From NCBI RefSeq assembly GCF_026870155.1, contig NZ_CP113975.1, forward strand, positions 3,162,001 to 3,226,000: a stretch of 64,000 nt of DNA, written 5' to 3'. Under the pieces are notes generated by a model. The model saw only the letters and a list, made by a program, of their open reading frames with translations, was not told the DNA's origin and made no database searches. The position numbers and the translations under genes were made by a program. This DNA comes from Flavobacterium marginilacus (GTDB lineage: Bacteria; Bacteroidota; Bacteroidia; Flavobacteriales; Flavobacteriaceae). Below are positions 1 through 8,871 of this stretch, in pieces (position 1 is the first letter of the stretch; each line of letters opens with the position of its first letter).

Positions 1-1129
1 CGTATTGTGGGCCTGCCGATTTGTAGTTTCCGCCGTAACGCATCGGACTCACTTCGCCGTGAACCAACAATAAATCTTTGTAGTTCAATCCGTCATCAGA
101 AGTTGAAATAGCCAATGGCCAACGGTATTCTGACGGATTATAAACAGTTGCATAACGGTTATCCGAAGTTTTTTGTCCCCAAATCTTGGCATTGCTGTTG
201 ACAAAACCAGGCGCTCTTGTTGGGATGTATTCCCAAGTTTTTCCTTCGTCTTTACTGATGGATGTCAAAGCAAATTTCCATAAACCGACTACATTTCCGT
301 TTGGCAAATGGTAATAATTAAAAGCTTTGTATTGTTTTTTTAACGGAATCAATTCATCATCACGATCGGCTTCTTCCACCCATTGTTGCATCAACAAAGG
401 TTTAGACAATAATTCGTCACAAGCTTTGATAAATTTCTTGTCCTTGCTTTTGGTGTAAAACGGAAAGGTTGTTGGCAACGGATTTCCGGTTTTATTATAT
501 CGGATAAAATAAATCGGGCCAAAAGTCCCGTCTTTGTAGATTTCGCGAACGACACGGCCAATTCCTTTTCCGTCATTTGGGTCGTCTTTTTTATCCAATG
601 CTACGCCATAATAACCCATAGCAATCAATTTTTTGTCGGAAGTAACATAAAAGCCAATGCGTTGGTGCATAATCGCATCCATATTTTTGGCAACGCCTTC
701 CATTCCTTCTTTTTTAAAACCATCGGGAACTTTGTAAATTGGGAAAAGTACTGTAGGTTTTGTCCAAGTTACACCATCTTTTGAAGTCATTAAAAAAGTT
801 TGACTTGGCGGAATATGTTCTCCTGTTGGATCGCTCAAATAATTCAAATAAAAGGTGTTGTTCCAATACGCCATCATCGGTTGATGATTGTAGGTCCATC
901 CCAAACCATCGGCTTTTTCGGGATGTTCCCTGCTCGCGCGCATTATCTGTGTGGCGTGAACTCCAACTGCGGGAGCTAATTGCCCGTGGTGGTAATCAAC
1001 ATTCGAAAGTGTTTTTCCTGTATATCGTATGGTATCATTTTGTGCCAATGCAGAAGTTACAGCTCCGCAAGTCAATAGGATTGCTGATGCTGTTACGATA
1101 TTGGTTTTTATGTTTTTAAATGCAGTCAT
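1..1129 (-). CDS. BNR/sialidase-like beta-propeller protein, 3' end missing
   Basis: The reading frame is open from an ATG at 1129 to the left edge, giving about 376 residues without a stop; the C-terminus is outside the window. Residues 1-30 form a clear signal peptide ending ALAQ, so the protein is exported. Short motifs such as NHQPMMAYWNN, TSKDGVTWTKP and STSDDGLNYKD recur and resemble the blades of BNR/sialidase-like propellers. Such proteins in pectin loci act as exo-glycosidases or lyases, but I cannot assign a family or substrate. It is the last visible gene of the minus-strand PUL, 158 bp downstream of the GH43 gene, with repeat sequence filling that gap. Export and propeller fold are well supported; the enzymatic role is inferred from context. 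Confidence 0.7.
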   Translation of the reverse strand, partial: MTAFKNIKTNIVTASAILLTCGAVTSALAQNDTIRYTGKTLSNVDYHHGQLAPAVGVHATQIMRASREHPEKADGLGWTYNHQPMMAYWNNTFYLNYLSDPTGEHIPPSQTFLMTSKDGVTWTKPTVLFPIYKVPDGFKKEGMEGVAKNMDAIMHQRIGFYVTSDKKLIAMGYYGVALDKKDDPNDGKGIGRVVREIYKDGTFGPIYFIRYNKTGNPLPTTFPFYTKSKDKKFIKACDELLSKPLLMQQWVEEADRDDELIPLKKQYKAFNYYHLPNGNVVGLWKFALTSISKDEGKTWEYIPTRAPGFVNSNAKIWGQKTSDNRYATVYNPSEYRWPLAISTSDDGLNYKDLLLVHGEVSPMRYGGNYKSAGPQY

Positions 1130-1140
1130 TGTTTTTCTTT

Positions 1141-1283
1141 TTTGCCACGGAATTTATTCCTGAATTTGCTTACTTATTTTTTCACGCAGATTTGCTTCGC
1201 CTGTTCGCTATCGCTCGGGTCTCAGATTTACGCAGATTTTTTATTTGTATTTTCTTTTTTAATCTGTGAAATCTGTGGCATTA
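1141..1283. repeat. Composite intergenic repeat (CACGCAGATTT / GCCACGG type)
   Basis: The spacer contains GCCACGGAATTTATTCCTGAATT, a CACGCAGATTTGC copy, a second CAGATTTACGCAGATTT copy, and AATCTGTGAAATCTGTGGC near its right end. The left GCCACGG and right CTGTGGC ends face each other. Related CGCAGATTT runs occur at 3961-4000 and 5482-5569, so this is a dispersed repeat family and not a coding region. Confidence 0.65.
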
Positions 1284-1287
1284 TATT

Positions 1288-2262
1288 TTACTTCTTTTCA
1301 ATTAATCCTTTTAAAACTTCTTCGGAAATAGTTGTAATCGTTCCGTGTTTGTGTCCTTCGGGAAGGCTTATTTTTGAGGAAACATCTTCGAATTTTACAA
1401 AATCGGAAGTACTTAGGGCTTTATAGTTTTTGGATCCGTAATTGTCATAATACAACAGCCATTTTTTACCGACTTTTACCACTGTTGGCCCTTCTGAAAG
1501 ATAGGCCGTCAATGGCTCCGAACTTTTTCCGAAAGGCCCCAAAGGCGATTTCCCGAAAGCCACTTTAATGTTTCGCATTGGTCTTGTATTATCTTTTAAA
1601 ACCAAAACATAATCGTTCTTGCCTTTTTTGACAATCACGCAGTCAATCACACTGAAACCGGGATCATAATATAATTTGGTATCCGAAAAGGTTTTGAAAT
1701 CCTTAGTGGTTACGAAATACATTCGGTGGTTGTTTTTTTCGTCTTCCACTCCTTTTGCAAATCGGAATGGAATGGTTGATGCCCAAATAATGATGTATTC
1801 TTTCTTGACATCGTCATAGAAAATTTCGGGAGCCCACACGTTTACCACTTCGGGTTCGTGTTTCATCACGGGAATATATTGTTGTTCTGACCAATGAATC
1901 AAATCTTTTGAACTAGCATATCCAAAACCGTTTCCGCCTTTCCAATCGGTTGTCCAAACCAAATGATAGGTTCCGTCTGCGCCTTTTGTGATTGATGGAT
2001 CACGCATAATTTTGGTTTCGCTTCCGCCAATTTCGGGTTTTAGAAACGATCCTTCAAGGCCTTTCCAATTATAGCCGTCTTCGCTGTAGGCGAGATACAA
2101 ACCTTCAGTAGCAGGTTCCCTGAAAGACGTGAACAAATAGATTTCTTTCTTTTTTTGGGAATAACTTAATAAAGTGAAAAATAATAAAATCCCCACCCCA
2201 ACCCTCCCCAAAGGAGAGGGAGCCGAGATGTGATTATTGGAATGTTTTTTTATTGTGAACAT
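1288..2262 (-). CDS. Glycoside hydrolase family 43-like five-bladed propeller (324 aa)
   Basis: GH43 enzymes are mostly arabinofuranosidases, xylosidases or galactosidases acting on plant cell-wall side chains. The visible pattern fits: MRDPS with Asp88 as candidate general base, WAPEI at 143-147 where many GH43 members have WAPD, and SEGPT with Glu257 as candidate general acid. The length suits a single catalytic domain without a carbohydrate-binding module. The first 36 residues should be the signal peptide (hydrophobic core ILLFFTLLSYSQ), but residues 13-24 are encoded by a dispersed GC-rich repeat inserted just after the start. An internal GTG at the end of that repeat could be an alternative start. 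It lies between GH28 and the BNR protein in the same direction. Family assignment is fairly safe; substrate is unknown. Confidence 0.75.
   Translation of the reverse strand: MFTIKKHSNNHISAPSPLGRVGVGILLFFTLLSYSQKKKEIYLFTSFREPATEGLYLAYSEDGYNWKGLEGSFLKPEIGGSETKIMRDPSITKGADGTYHLVWTTDWKGGNGFGYASSKDLIHWSEQQYIPVMKHEPEVVNVWAPEIFYDDVKKEYIIIWASTIPFRFAKGVEDEKNNHRMYFVTTKDFKTFSDTKLYYDPGFSVIDCVIVKKGKNDYVLVLKDNTRPMRNIKVAFGKSPLGPFGKSSEPLTAYLSEGPTVVKVGKKWLLYYDNYGSKNYKALSTSDFVKFEDVSSKISLPEGHKHGTITTISEEVLKGLIEKK
2189..2224 (-). repeat. 36-bp GC-rich REP-like element, copy 1, inside the GH43 5' end
   Basis: This element is the inverted counterpart of 2343-2378, with 35 of 36 bases matching by eye. On the minus strand it carries GGGGAGGGTTGGGGTGGGG, four G-runs able to form a G-quadruplex, preceded by an imperfect CCCTCTCC/GGGGAGGG hairpin. 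It is read in frame as residues about 13-24 of the GH43 precursor. Confidence 0.8.
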
Positions 2263-2342
2263 TATATTTTATATTATTTCCAAAATTGGAATAGTATTAC
2301 AAATCTTGTTTCTGTCTTTTTTGCCACCAACAATTTTGTTTT

Positions 2343-2378
2343 GGCTCCCTCCCCTTTGGGGAGGGTTGGGGTGGGGAT
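2343..2378 (+). repeat. 36-bp GC-rich REP-like element, copy 2, abutting the GH28 stop
   Basis: The element has a perfect 8-bp hairpin, CCCTCCCC (2347-2354) TTT GGGGAGGG (2358-2365), followed by a G-rich tail that completes a four-tract G-quadruplex motif (2358-2376). Its outer base overlaps the first base of the GH28 stop codon (2378-2380). Together with copy 1 it brackets a 190-bp unit. Confidence 0.8.
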
Positions 2379-3952
2379 TATTCTACAATTGCTTTTTTAT
2401 CTAAACTCGCACCTTTTTTAACTACCGTCGAAACGTTGTTGAAAACATTATTTTTTACAAAAATATTTTTCGTTTCTTTTCCGTCTGCTTCGATGAAAAT
2501 ATCGGTTGCATTGAAAGGGAAATTATTGTTAATCATTACATTCGAAACATTGTCCAATTTGATAACCGGAGTTCCTTTTATAGGAGTTGACGAACCTGAA
2601 TTGTCAAGAATCAGATTTTTAGAATCGCTGATTTTGAAAGAGGATCCCACTGTCGCATTCACTTTTACATCGTGAAATTCAACATCAGATGCCGTGATTA
2701 CTGAGAAACCTTCTTTTCCATCAATGTTGATGTCTGAAAAAGAGATATTCTGAATTGGCATTTCGGAAATTCCTCGAATAACTCCCGCTTTATTTACGTT
2801 TCCACCGGTAATATTACTCATATGAATGTTTCTGAAAATCGGAGTTCGCTCAGTAACCGGTTCCACTGCATTGTCTTTATCGTAAAACAAATCCAAAACA
2901 AAAGCTTCTTCCTTGATGTTTTTCATCACGATATTATCAACGCGAATATCTTCGACAACACCTCCGCGTCCACGAGCCGATTTGATGCGGATTCCTCTAT
3001 CGGTGCCGTCAAAAACGCAGTTGGAAATAGTGACTTTTTTGATTCCGCCAGACATTTCGCTTCCGATAACGACCCCGCCGTGACCACTTAACATTGTGCA
3101 ATTGGTAATTGTTACGTTCTCACAAGCTTTTCCGTATTTGCGACCGTCTGCGTCACGACCCGATTTGATGGTAATACAATCGTCACCAACGCTGATATGA
3201 CAGTCCGAGATGTGCACATTCTTGCAGGAAGAAGGATTGATTCCGTCTGTATTGGGTGAATACGGATTGAAAATCGTGATTCCCGTAACGGTAACATTGT
3301 CACAGAATTCGGGATTTATTGTCCAAAAAGGCGAATTTTGGAAGGTCACACCTTCGATCAAAATGTTTTTGCAATTATACGTTTGAAAGAAAGAAGGTCT
3401 GAAAAAGTGTTTGTCAATCGTTCTTTTGTAGTAAGATTCATAAACAATTCCTTTGTTTTGTTCTACCCACATCGTTTGGTATTTGGTTTCCGGAATCGGG
3501 CCTTTGGCAGTTTCTATTCGATAGACTTCATTCCACCACGCTTTTCCCTGACCGTCGATTACACCTCTTCCTTTGATGGTAATATTTTCGGCATCTTTTG
3601 CATAAAATAATGGAGAAAATGTCTGCATAACGATTCCTTCATAACGCATTTCCACATAAGGCAGGTAATCATCAAAATTCTCTGAAAATTTCAGAAGCGC
3701 ACCTGAATCTAAATAAATGGTGATGTTGCTTCTTAGTTTTAATGCTCCTGTCAAATATTCTCCGGCAGGAAAAAAGATGGTTCCGCCACCGTTTTTCGAT
3801 GCTTTTTCAATGGCATTCTGAATGGCTTCGGTGCATTTTATGCCTTTGTTGTTTCCTCCTTCATTTAGGATGTTGTACCAGCCGTCATTTGCGAAAGCGG
3901 TATTCAATCCGGTGATGAAGAAGAGTAATATTATAATGTTTTTGATTTTCAT
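2378..3952 (-). CDS. GH28 polygalacturonase-type pectin hydrolase (524 aa)
   Basis: GH28 enzymes hydrolyse alpha-1,4-linked galacturonic acid, or galacturonosyl-rhamnose linkages in rhamnogalacturonan, by inversion. All signature motifs are present in order: NTD (234-236), GDD (256-258), GHG (290-292) and RIK (322-324), so the catalytic Asp trio and the substrate-binding His, Arg and Lys are intact. Residues 1-22 form a signal peptide (ends TAFA), indicating export to the periplasm or surface. The long C-terminal part keeps beta-helix repeats. It is followed 115 bp downstream by GH43 and preceded by GH140. Whether it cuts homogalacturonan or rhamnogalacturonan cannot be decided from sequence alone. 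Confidence 0.93.
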   Translation of the reverse strand: MKIKNIIILLFFITGLNTAFANDGWYNILNEGGNNKGIKCTEAIQNAIEKASKNGGGTIFFPAGEYLTGALKLRSNITIYLDSGALLKFSENFDDYLPYVEMRYEGIVMQTFSPLFYAKDAENITIKGRGVIDGQGKAWWNEVYRIETAKGPIPETKYQTMWVEQNKGIVYESYYKRTIDKHFFRPSFFQTYNCKNILIEGVTFQNSPFWTINPEFCDNVTVTGITIFNPYSPNTDGINPSSCKNVHISDCHISVGDDCITIKSGRDADGRKYGKACENVTITNCTMLSGHGGVVIGSEMSGGIKKVTISNCVFDGTDRGIRIKSARGRGGVVEDIRVDNIVMKNIKEEAFVLDLFYDKDNAVEPVTERTPIFRNIHMSNITGGNVNKAGVIRGISEMPIQNISFSDINIDGKEGFSVITASDVEFHDVKVNATVGSSFKISDSKNLILDNSGSSTPIKGTPVIKLDNVSNVMINNNFPFNATDIFIEADGKETKNIFVKNNVFNNVSTVVKKGASLDKKAIVE

Positions 3953-3960
3953 GATGCTGT

Positions 3961-4000
3961 TTTTTGCACGCAGATTCCGCAGATTTTCGCAGATTTTTTC
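3961..4000. repeat. CGCAGATTT-type dispersed repeat
   Basis: Three tandem variants of CGCAGATTT follow GCACGCAGATT in the spacer between GH28 and GH140. The same family appears at 1183-1240 and 5534-5569. Confidence 0.55.
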
Positions 4001-4019
4001 TCATTTTATTATTCTGATT

Positions 4020-4052
4020 AGACCTAACAGGTTTTAAAAACCTGTTAGGTCT
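4020..4052. repeat. Perfect 16-bp inverted repeat (AGACCTAACAGG hairpin)
   Basis: Arms AGACCTAACAGGTTTT (4020-4035) and its exact complement (4037-4052) are separated by one A. It lies 12 bases past the GH140 stop on the minus strand. It could act as a transcript 3' hairpin or terminator between GH140 and GH28, or simply be a mobile palindromic repeat. Confidence 0.75.
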
Positions 4053-4064
4053 CCACGAATAGTA

Positions 4065-5468
4065 TTATTTGTTTGAAGTTAGAATCAATACCCAGTCATT
4101 TCCGTCTTCTTTTTTGCCGGAAGGCTGAAATTCTTTGGTTCCTTTATTATCAAAAACTCCAATCTTCGTTTTTTGTCCGTTTTTTGGGTCATACCATGCT
4201 GCGGTTACTTTATCCCCTGCGATTTTACCCATATTTACGGTAATTTTTCTTCCGTTATAGGTATAGATTAATGCGTAATCATTTCCTCTGGTGGCTACCT
4301 GATAATCGTATTTTTGACCTTGGCTGGCAACTAGTGACTGATCCGGAACTCTTTCTAAATAAGGAAATTCCAGCATCAGATTTTTAATGTATACCATTTG
4401 TCCGGCTCCTGGCGCATTGATGGCGTCATACCATAATTCTTTGTTTCCGTAGGCTGGTTTATCGCCTTTTCTGAACATCTGCATTACGGCGTTATGTCCA
4501 TAAGTGTAACCTGCTCCGCCTGCAAAAACTGACCAGTAGCCATAACGACGAACGTCATTAGCAGTCCATTTTGGCTGTAAAGTGTCGTGCAGACCGTGTG
4601 GAATTCCTTCGTACGATGGCTCTCCGTCCAAAGTTGGTTTTGTTGGTTTTAAATCCCAGTCTCTATGAACAAATTTGTAATTATCTTCTTTAAAAGCGGT
4701 TTTCGACGAATCCTGATCGTATCTTCTGTGACCGGACTGGAACATATTGAAATCTAACCAAGATGCGTTGTGATAATCATCAGAAGAATCGGTTCTTCCG
4801 AAAGGATGGAAAGTCACCAGCTGATTTGGGTTACTCGTTTTTAAAGTGCTTCCGATGGCGTTCCAGATGTCCTGAAATTCGTTTCCGTGGGTGTCTCCTC
4901 CGTTAAGCCAAATTACATTGGTTTTGTTTTTATATCGGTCGGCTAAAAACTTCGCGTATTTAACTGCCTGTTCCTTGCTCACTTTATTCCCTTTTGAAAC
5001 ATTGGTTCCCCAAACCGGAACCATTGCAAGATAGATTCCGTTTTTTTGAGCTACTTCCAAAGTGTAATCTATGTGATCCCAATAATCATATTCGGGAGCA
5101 TTGTCTGGATCATTGCCAGGCGAAGTAATCTGATCAGCCAGATTATCATTCATCAGGGCCTGATCGCCATACGCATTTACAGCATTCAGATTATGCAATA
5201 CCATTACCTGAACGACATTGAATCCTTTTGCTTTCCTGTCCTGAAGGTATTTTTCAACACCTGCTCTGTCCAGTTTGCTAAATGTCAGCCAGCCTGTATC
5301 GCCTAACCAGAAAAATGGCTTACCGTCTTCGGTAACAAAATAATGTTTGTTTTCGGAAACTTTGATTCTAGGTAAAGCTTTTGACTTTTCAGATTGAGAA
5401 AATCCACTTTGTGCTGTCAACAGAAAGCTTATGCTCAGAGCAAATAGGTATTTCATTTTCAGGTTCAT
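4065..5468 (-). CDS. GH140 apiosidase-like (DUF4038) glycoside hydrolase
   Basis: The N-terminal segment (NKHYFVTEDGKPFFWLGDTG) is typical of the DUF4038/GH140 TIM barrel. GH140 was established with a B. thetaiotaomicron enzyme that releases RG-II side chains at apiose. Candidate catalytic residues, numbered from the start chosen here, are Asp192 in IWLNGGD and Glu283 in LDGEP, at the C-terminal ends of predicted strands. A beta-sandwich (about 380-467) ends the protein, like the collagen-binding-type domain of this family. The frame extends upstream to 5498, but those ten residues come from a GCCACGG repeat; MNLKMKYLFALS begins a good signal peptide, and the Met at 5456 is also possible. Family is well supported; apiose specificity is inferred. 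Confidence 0.85.
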   Translation of the reverse strand: MNLKMKYLFALSISFLLTAQSGFSQSEKSKALPRIKVSENKHYFVTEDGKPFFWLGDTGWLTFSKLDRAGVEKYLQDRKAKGFNVVQVMVLHNLNAVNAYGDQALMNDNLADQITSPGNDPDNAPEYDYWDHIDYTLEVAQKNGIYLAMVPVWGTNVSKGNKVSKEQAVKYAKFLADRYKNKTNVIWLNGGDTHGNEFQDIWNAIGSTLKTSNPNQLVTFHPFGRTDSSDDYHNASWLDFNMFQSGHRRYDQDSSKTAFKEDNYKFVHRDWDLKPTKPTLDGEPSYEGIPHGLHDTLQPKWTANDVRRYGYWSVFAGGAGYTYGHNAVMQMFRKGDKPAYGNKELWYDAINAPGAGQMVYIKNLMLEFPYLERVPDQSLVASQGQKYDYQVATRGNDYALIYTYNGRKITVNMGKIAGDKVTAAWYDPKNGQKTKIGVFDNKGTKEFQPSGKKEDGNDWVLILTSNK

Positions 5469-5481
5469 TTTATTTGTTTTT

Positions 5482-5569
5482 TGAGCCACGGATGGCACGG
5501 ATTAAACGGATTTTACACCGGTTTTATTTTTTTGCACGCAGATCTTCCAGATTTGCGCAGATTTATTTT
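5482..5569. repeat. GCCACGG/CACGCAGAT composite repeat
   Basis: The spacer upstream of GH140 carries GCCACGGATGGCACGGATTAAACGG followed by GCACGCAGATCTTCCAGATTTGCGCAGATTT. It is the same family as 1141-1283 and supplies a spurious upstream ATG for the GH140 frame. Confidence 0.6.
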
Positions 5570-5589
5570 GCTTATTCTTTAATCAGTCG

Positions 5590-8500
5590 TTAATTTTTCT
5601 TCACTACGAATAGAACTTTTTCCTTGATTTCAGCCTGCTGAATTTCGACTTGTTTTCCGCCGCTGATAGTTGTTTTTTTCGTAACACTTCCATTTGAAGC
5701 ATTTATTGCATATACTTCAAAAGTTCCTTTGTGATTTGATAAATCTATTGAAACATCCTGATCTTTTTTCAGATAAAACAAATAGGCATTACCTTTATTT
5801 TCCAGCGTCCAAAGGTTATCTGAAAAAGTAGTTCCTTCTGCAAATTTCATACCAATAAGGGCAGAATGAAAGGTCGAAAGTTCAATTTTTGGAACATTTG
5901 CCAAAGAAGCTCCAGCCATTAAAGCCGGCCATCCAAATCGTGGTGCTCCCATCGTGGAATACAGCACAGCTTTTTCCGGATATTTTTCACGGTACTCGCG
6001 AACGGCTCTATAAACTTGTTCATCGGTTTCTTTACCGGTTTTGATTTTACGGGCGTGCTGACGTGGTGCTAAATTTACGCCACCTTCTGGAGCATATGCC
6101 GTTCCGTCTTCTCTGTAATACCAATATCTGATATCAATTACATCAACAGTTTTAGCTCTTTCAACATCATTCAAAATAGCATCCTGAACATCTTTAGTAG
6201 CACTCAAAGCTATTTTCGATTGATTTTGATGCGACTTTTCGTAATTGGCTATGACATCAATCCAAAATTGCATAAAGCTTAAAGGACCTGTATATTCGGC
6301 ACTTGTGAGTTGCAGAACGTTGGCGTTGTCTTTGAAATTTTCGAGATTTTTTTCAATGAATGCTGCGTGCAATTTACGTATATCGGCATTTTTTATATCA
6401 TAAAATTGTTCGGCAAGAAAAATCCTTTTATCACCTGCATAAGGCGGTGGTTCCGGCAATCCAGTTGTGTTAATATTATTGGCTGGACGCCAAGGAGAAC
6501 TTGCCCAGTGTGCTCCGGCTTCTAGAATATTATGCTGAAAATAATTTTCGTTTAAGAGAATCTTATTTTTTTGTCCTGCTAATTCTGCAAAGGTTTTCAA
6601 TCGGTTCCAGTACCAGGCGTTGTATCGCGTCAAATCGTATTTGCTCAAATGATCCCACGCAATTCCCTGTCCGCTTCTGTCAAAAGGCTGTTCGTAAAAA
6701 GGTGCCCACACATCAGGATCTATTCTGCGGATGCGTTCGTGATCGGCCATTCTTTGTTCGTACCAAAGTCCGTAATTATGGTCAATCGCCGATTTATTAT
6801 TTTCGACTAAATAATTTACGGTTTCTTCCAGATTATCGGTGTAACCCAATCCATAATGTCCAGGCACAAATCGGGTAATATGCGGTCTGGATTTCGAAAC
6901 TTCCGATTCGCGCAAACTGCCTCTCCACCAAGGCACATCAACCACTTCTCCGGTAATAACACCATTTTCAGCAGTTAATAATCCGTTAGTCAGGGCAATT
7001 TTATTGGCACTTGTATTTGCAATTGCATCAGTTTTTACTTCGTCAATTCTTTTGGCTTTGCCATAATCAATCGAAATTGGATTTCGGGCAGATGCTTTAA
7101 CGATAAACTCTTTTAAAGTTTCGTTTAATTTATAAGCTTCGGCTGTTAATTCTTTTGCCTGTTCCAATGTCGGGCTTGAAGAAGGTTCTGTACCCAAATC
7201 CATAATCTGAGCATTCATAGGTAATTTACCCAAACGCTGTTCTAGCAAAGCATAAAATAAACTTCTCGGACTGATGTGATTGTTCACGTCTTTCCAATGT
7301 CCGTTTCCTGCCCACTGCGCCCAAACTCCAAATGCCCAGTTGTTTGCCGTTGGCGGACTATAATTTTCTATTTTGGATGCAGAAGTTTCCCAGATGACGC
7401 TATTGGCAACGTTCCAGCCTAAACCTCTTCCGTCCTGTTCTTTGTTTTTGAAACTGATGGCGTTTCCGTCAATCAGCGAAACATCAAAAAGGATTCCGGT
7501 TGCCCAGCTTCCAACCGATCCGCTGAAACTAAAAGGCTGATGCGATTCGCATTGCAAAAACACATTTGGACCGGCCGTAGCGTAACCTCCGACTACAAAA
7601 TCATTATATCCAAATTCCGAATAACAACGCTGAAACAAAGTCTGCTGTCCTTCGGTATAAAAAGTATTTCTTCTAAAAGAGGCAATTTCAGAAATTGGGT
7701 TCAGTGCCAGACAATCTTCAACAGTAATTCTTTTGGCTGTTTTCAAAATAGAAACTGCACCGCCTGCAAACTGTTCAAAATTGACTTGCTTTACCCAAAT
7801 ATCTTCCGCATTGGCTATAGAAATTCCGTGCCATCTGTGTTGTTCGTCTTTTGGATTTGTAGTATCATAATCTGATTTTAAGGTCAGGTTTTCAACGCCT
7901 GAATTATTGATTCTACCCGCCCAGATATAATTTACAACAGTTGATTTTGATAATTCTTCGTCTAAAGTATTAGTCAAAGGCGCATCAATCGTGATTTTAT
8001 TTCCCTGAACATTTGTAATTTCCCTGTCGGCACGAATAACGAAATCATCGGCTTTCCATCCAATCCAGCCACTTTCTCCGCCAAAGTCATTCATTGATAA
8101 AAGGTCAATCCAATTTTTGGTGATGGGTGTATTGATTGTAATATGATCTCCTTTTTTTAAGGAAGTGCCGGTTTTTACATTTAAAACTGTTGCTCCTAAT
8201 GGTGTGAAATTATCGGCTAATTCAAACTTATCTTTTAAAACTTGATTGTTGATTCCGCTAATATTGACAATTGCTTTTCGGCTAATGGAAGTTCCTAACA
8301 GCATTGTTCCGTTAGTATCAGAACCGCTTCCTCTTAATACAATTCCGCTATCCTTGATATTAATTTCGCCTGAAACTTTAAAGATTCCTTTGTCTAAAAG
8401 TACTGTTCCCTTAAAACCGTTTTTATCGGCTTTCAATTTGGCTGCGTAATCTATCGCTGTCTGAATAGTTTTTGTAGCATCACCATCAATATGGGGGACA

Positions 8501-8742
8501 AAAACTTTAACCGCAACATCAGGAATGGCAACCGAAGAAGCTTTATATCCGGCAAAAGAAAAATCAGGAATCTGGTTTCCTTTTGCGTCAGTGGTCTGTT
8601 CCAGTTTTCCTTCTTTAGATTTTGTAATATCAGGAAATGTGTTTTGTGCCGTACTGATATTGGCACTAAAGAAAATAACAAAACAGGATAGAACGAGTAA
8701 ATCCTGTTTTGTCATTATATTTTTGAGTTGAATAAAATTCAT
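5590..8742 (-). CDS. Two-domain exported protein: pectate-lyase-like beta-helix plus DUF6298-like TIM-barrel region (1050 aa)
   Basis: Residues 1-32 hold a signal peptide; the inner Met at 8715 (MTKQDLLVLSC) gives a cleaner one. About residues 70-560 look like a right-handed beta-helix of the pectate-lyase-3 type, with turn motifs such as GIVLRGSGSD, GVENLTLKSD and ITVEDCLALNP. About residues 680-990 look like a TIM-barrel glycosidase region (GHYGLGYTDN, HNYGLWYEQR, GIAWDHLSKYDLTRYN, AEYTGPLSFMQFW) that I place with DUF6298. About 990-1050 is a small beta-sandwich. Acidic residues at strand ends (NENYFQH, LTSAEYTG) are plausible catalytic candidates. It is far longer than a simple lyase and joins two enzyme-like folds. 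It sits between PL1 and GH140. Activity is unknown; a pectin side-chain glycosidase is an inference from context. Confidence 0.7.
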   Translation of the reverse strand: MNFIQLKNIMTKQDLLVLSCFVIFFSANISTAQNTFPDITKSKEGKLEQTTDAKGNQIPDFSFAGYKASSVAIPDVAVKVFVPHIDGDATKTIQTAIDYAAKLKADKNGFKGTVLLDKGIFKVSGEINIKDSGIVLRGSGSDTNGTMLLGTSISRKAIVNISGINNQVLKDKFELADNFTPLGATVLNVKTGTSLKKGDHITINTPITKNWIDLLSMNDFGGESGWIGWKADDFVIRADREITNVQGNKITIDAPLTNTLDEELSKSTVVNYIWAGRINNSGVENLTLKSDYDTTNPKDEQHRWHGISIANAEDIWVKQVNFEQFAGGAVSILKTAKRITVEDCLALNPISEIASFRRNTFYTEGQQTLFQRCYSEFGYNDFVVGGYATAGPNVFLQCESHQPFSFSGSVGSWATGILFDVSLIDGNAISFKNKEQDGRGLGWNVANSVIWETSASKIENYSPPTANNWAFGVWAQWAGNGHWKDVNNHISPRSLFYALLEQRLGKLPMNAQIMDLGTEPSSSPTLEQAKELTAEAYKLNETLKEFIVKASARNPISIDYGKAKRIDEVKTDAIANTSANKIALTNGLLTAENGVITGEVVDVPWWRGSLRESEVSKSRPHITRFVPGHYGLGYTDNLEETVNYLVENNKSAIDHNYGLWYEQRMADHERIRRIDPDVWAPFYEQPFDRSGQGIAWDHLSKYDLTRYNAWYWNRLKTFAELAGQKNKILLNENYFQHNILEAGAHWASSPWRPANNINTTGLPEPPPYAGDKRIFLAEQFYDIKNADIRKLHAAFIEKNLENFKDNANVLQLTSAEYTGPLSFMQFWIDVIANYEKSHQNQSKIALSATKDVQDAILNDVERAKTVDVIDIRYWYYREDGTAYAPEGGVNLAPRQHARKIKTGKETDEQVYRAVREYREKYPEKAVLYSTMGAPRFGWPALMAGASLANVPKIELSTFHSALIGMKFAEGTTFSDNLWTLENKGNAYLFYLKKDQDVSIDLSNHKGTFEVYAINASNGSVTKKTTISGGKQVEIQQAEIKEKVLFVVKKN

Positions 8743-8871
8743 TTTAATTTTAGATTTCTTTAGAACATAGAAAACAGAACAAAAAATATAGATTTTCTCA
8801 TGATGAGTTCTCTCTTTTTTCTATTCTCTATATTCTATTTTCTATAATTTTTCTTCTATTCTTTATTAATC

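Noticed and set aside
760..1119. Plus-strand open frame of 119 codons opposite the BNR gene
   Set aside because: It lies antisense to a well-supported exported protein, and its translation has no recognisable domain or start context.
2189..2378. Insertion sequence
   Set aside because: The 190-bp unit has inverted ends but no transposase and no visible target duplication; a REP/REPIN-like element fits better.
8451..8731. Three overlapping small frames near the 5' end of the 1050-residue gene
   Set aside because: They are frame shadows of the signal-peptide and helix region; composition is atypical and there is no promoter.
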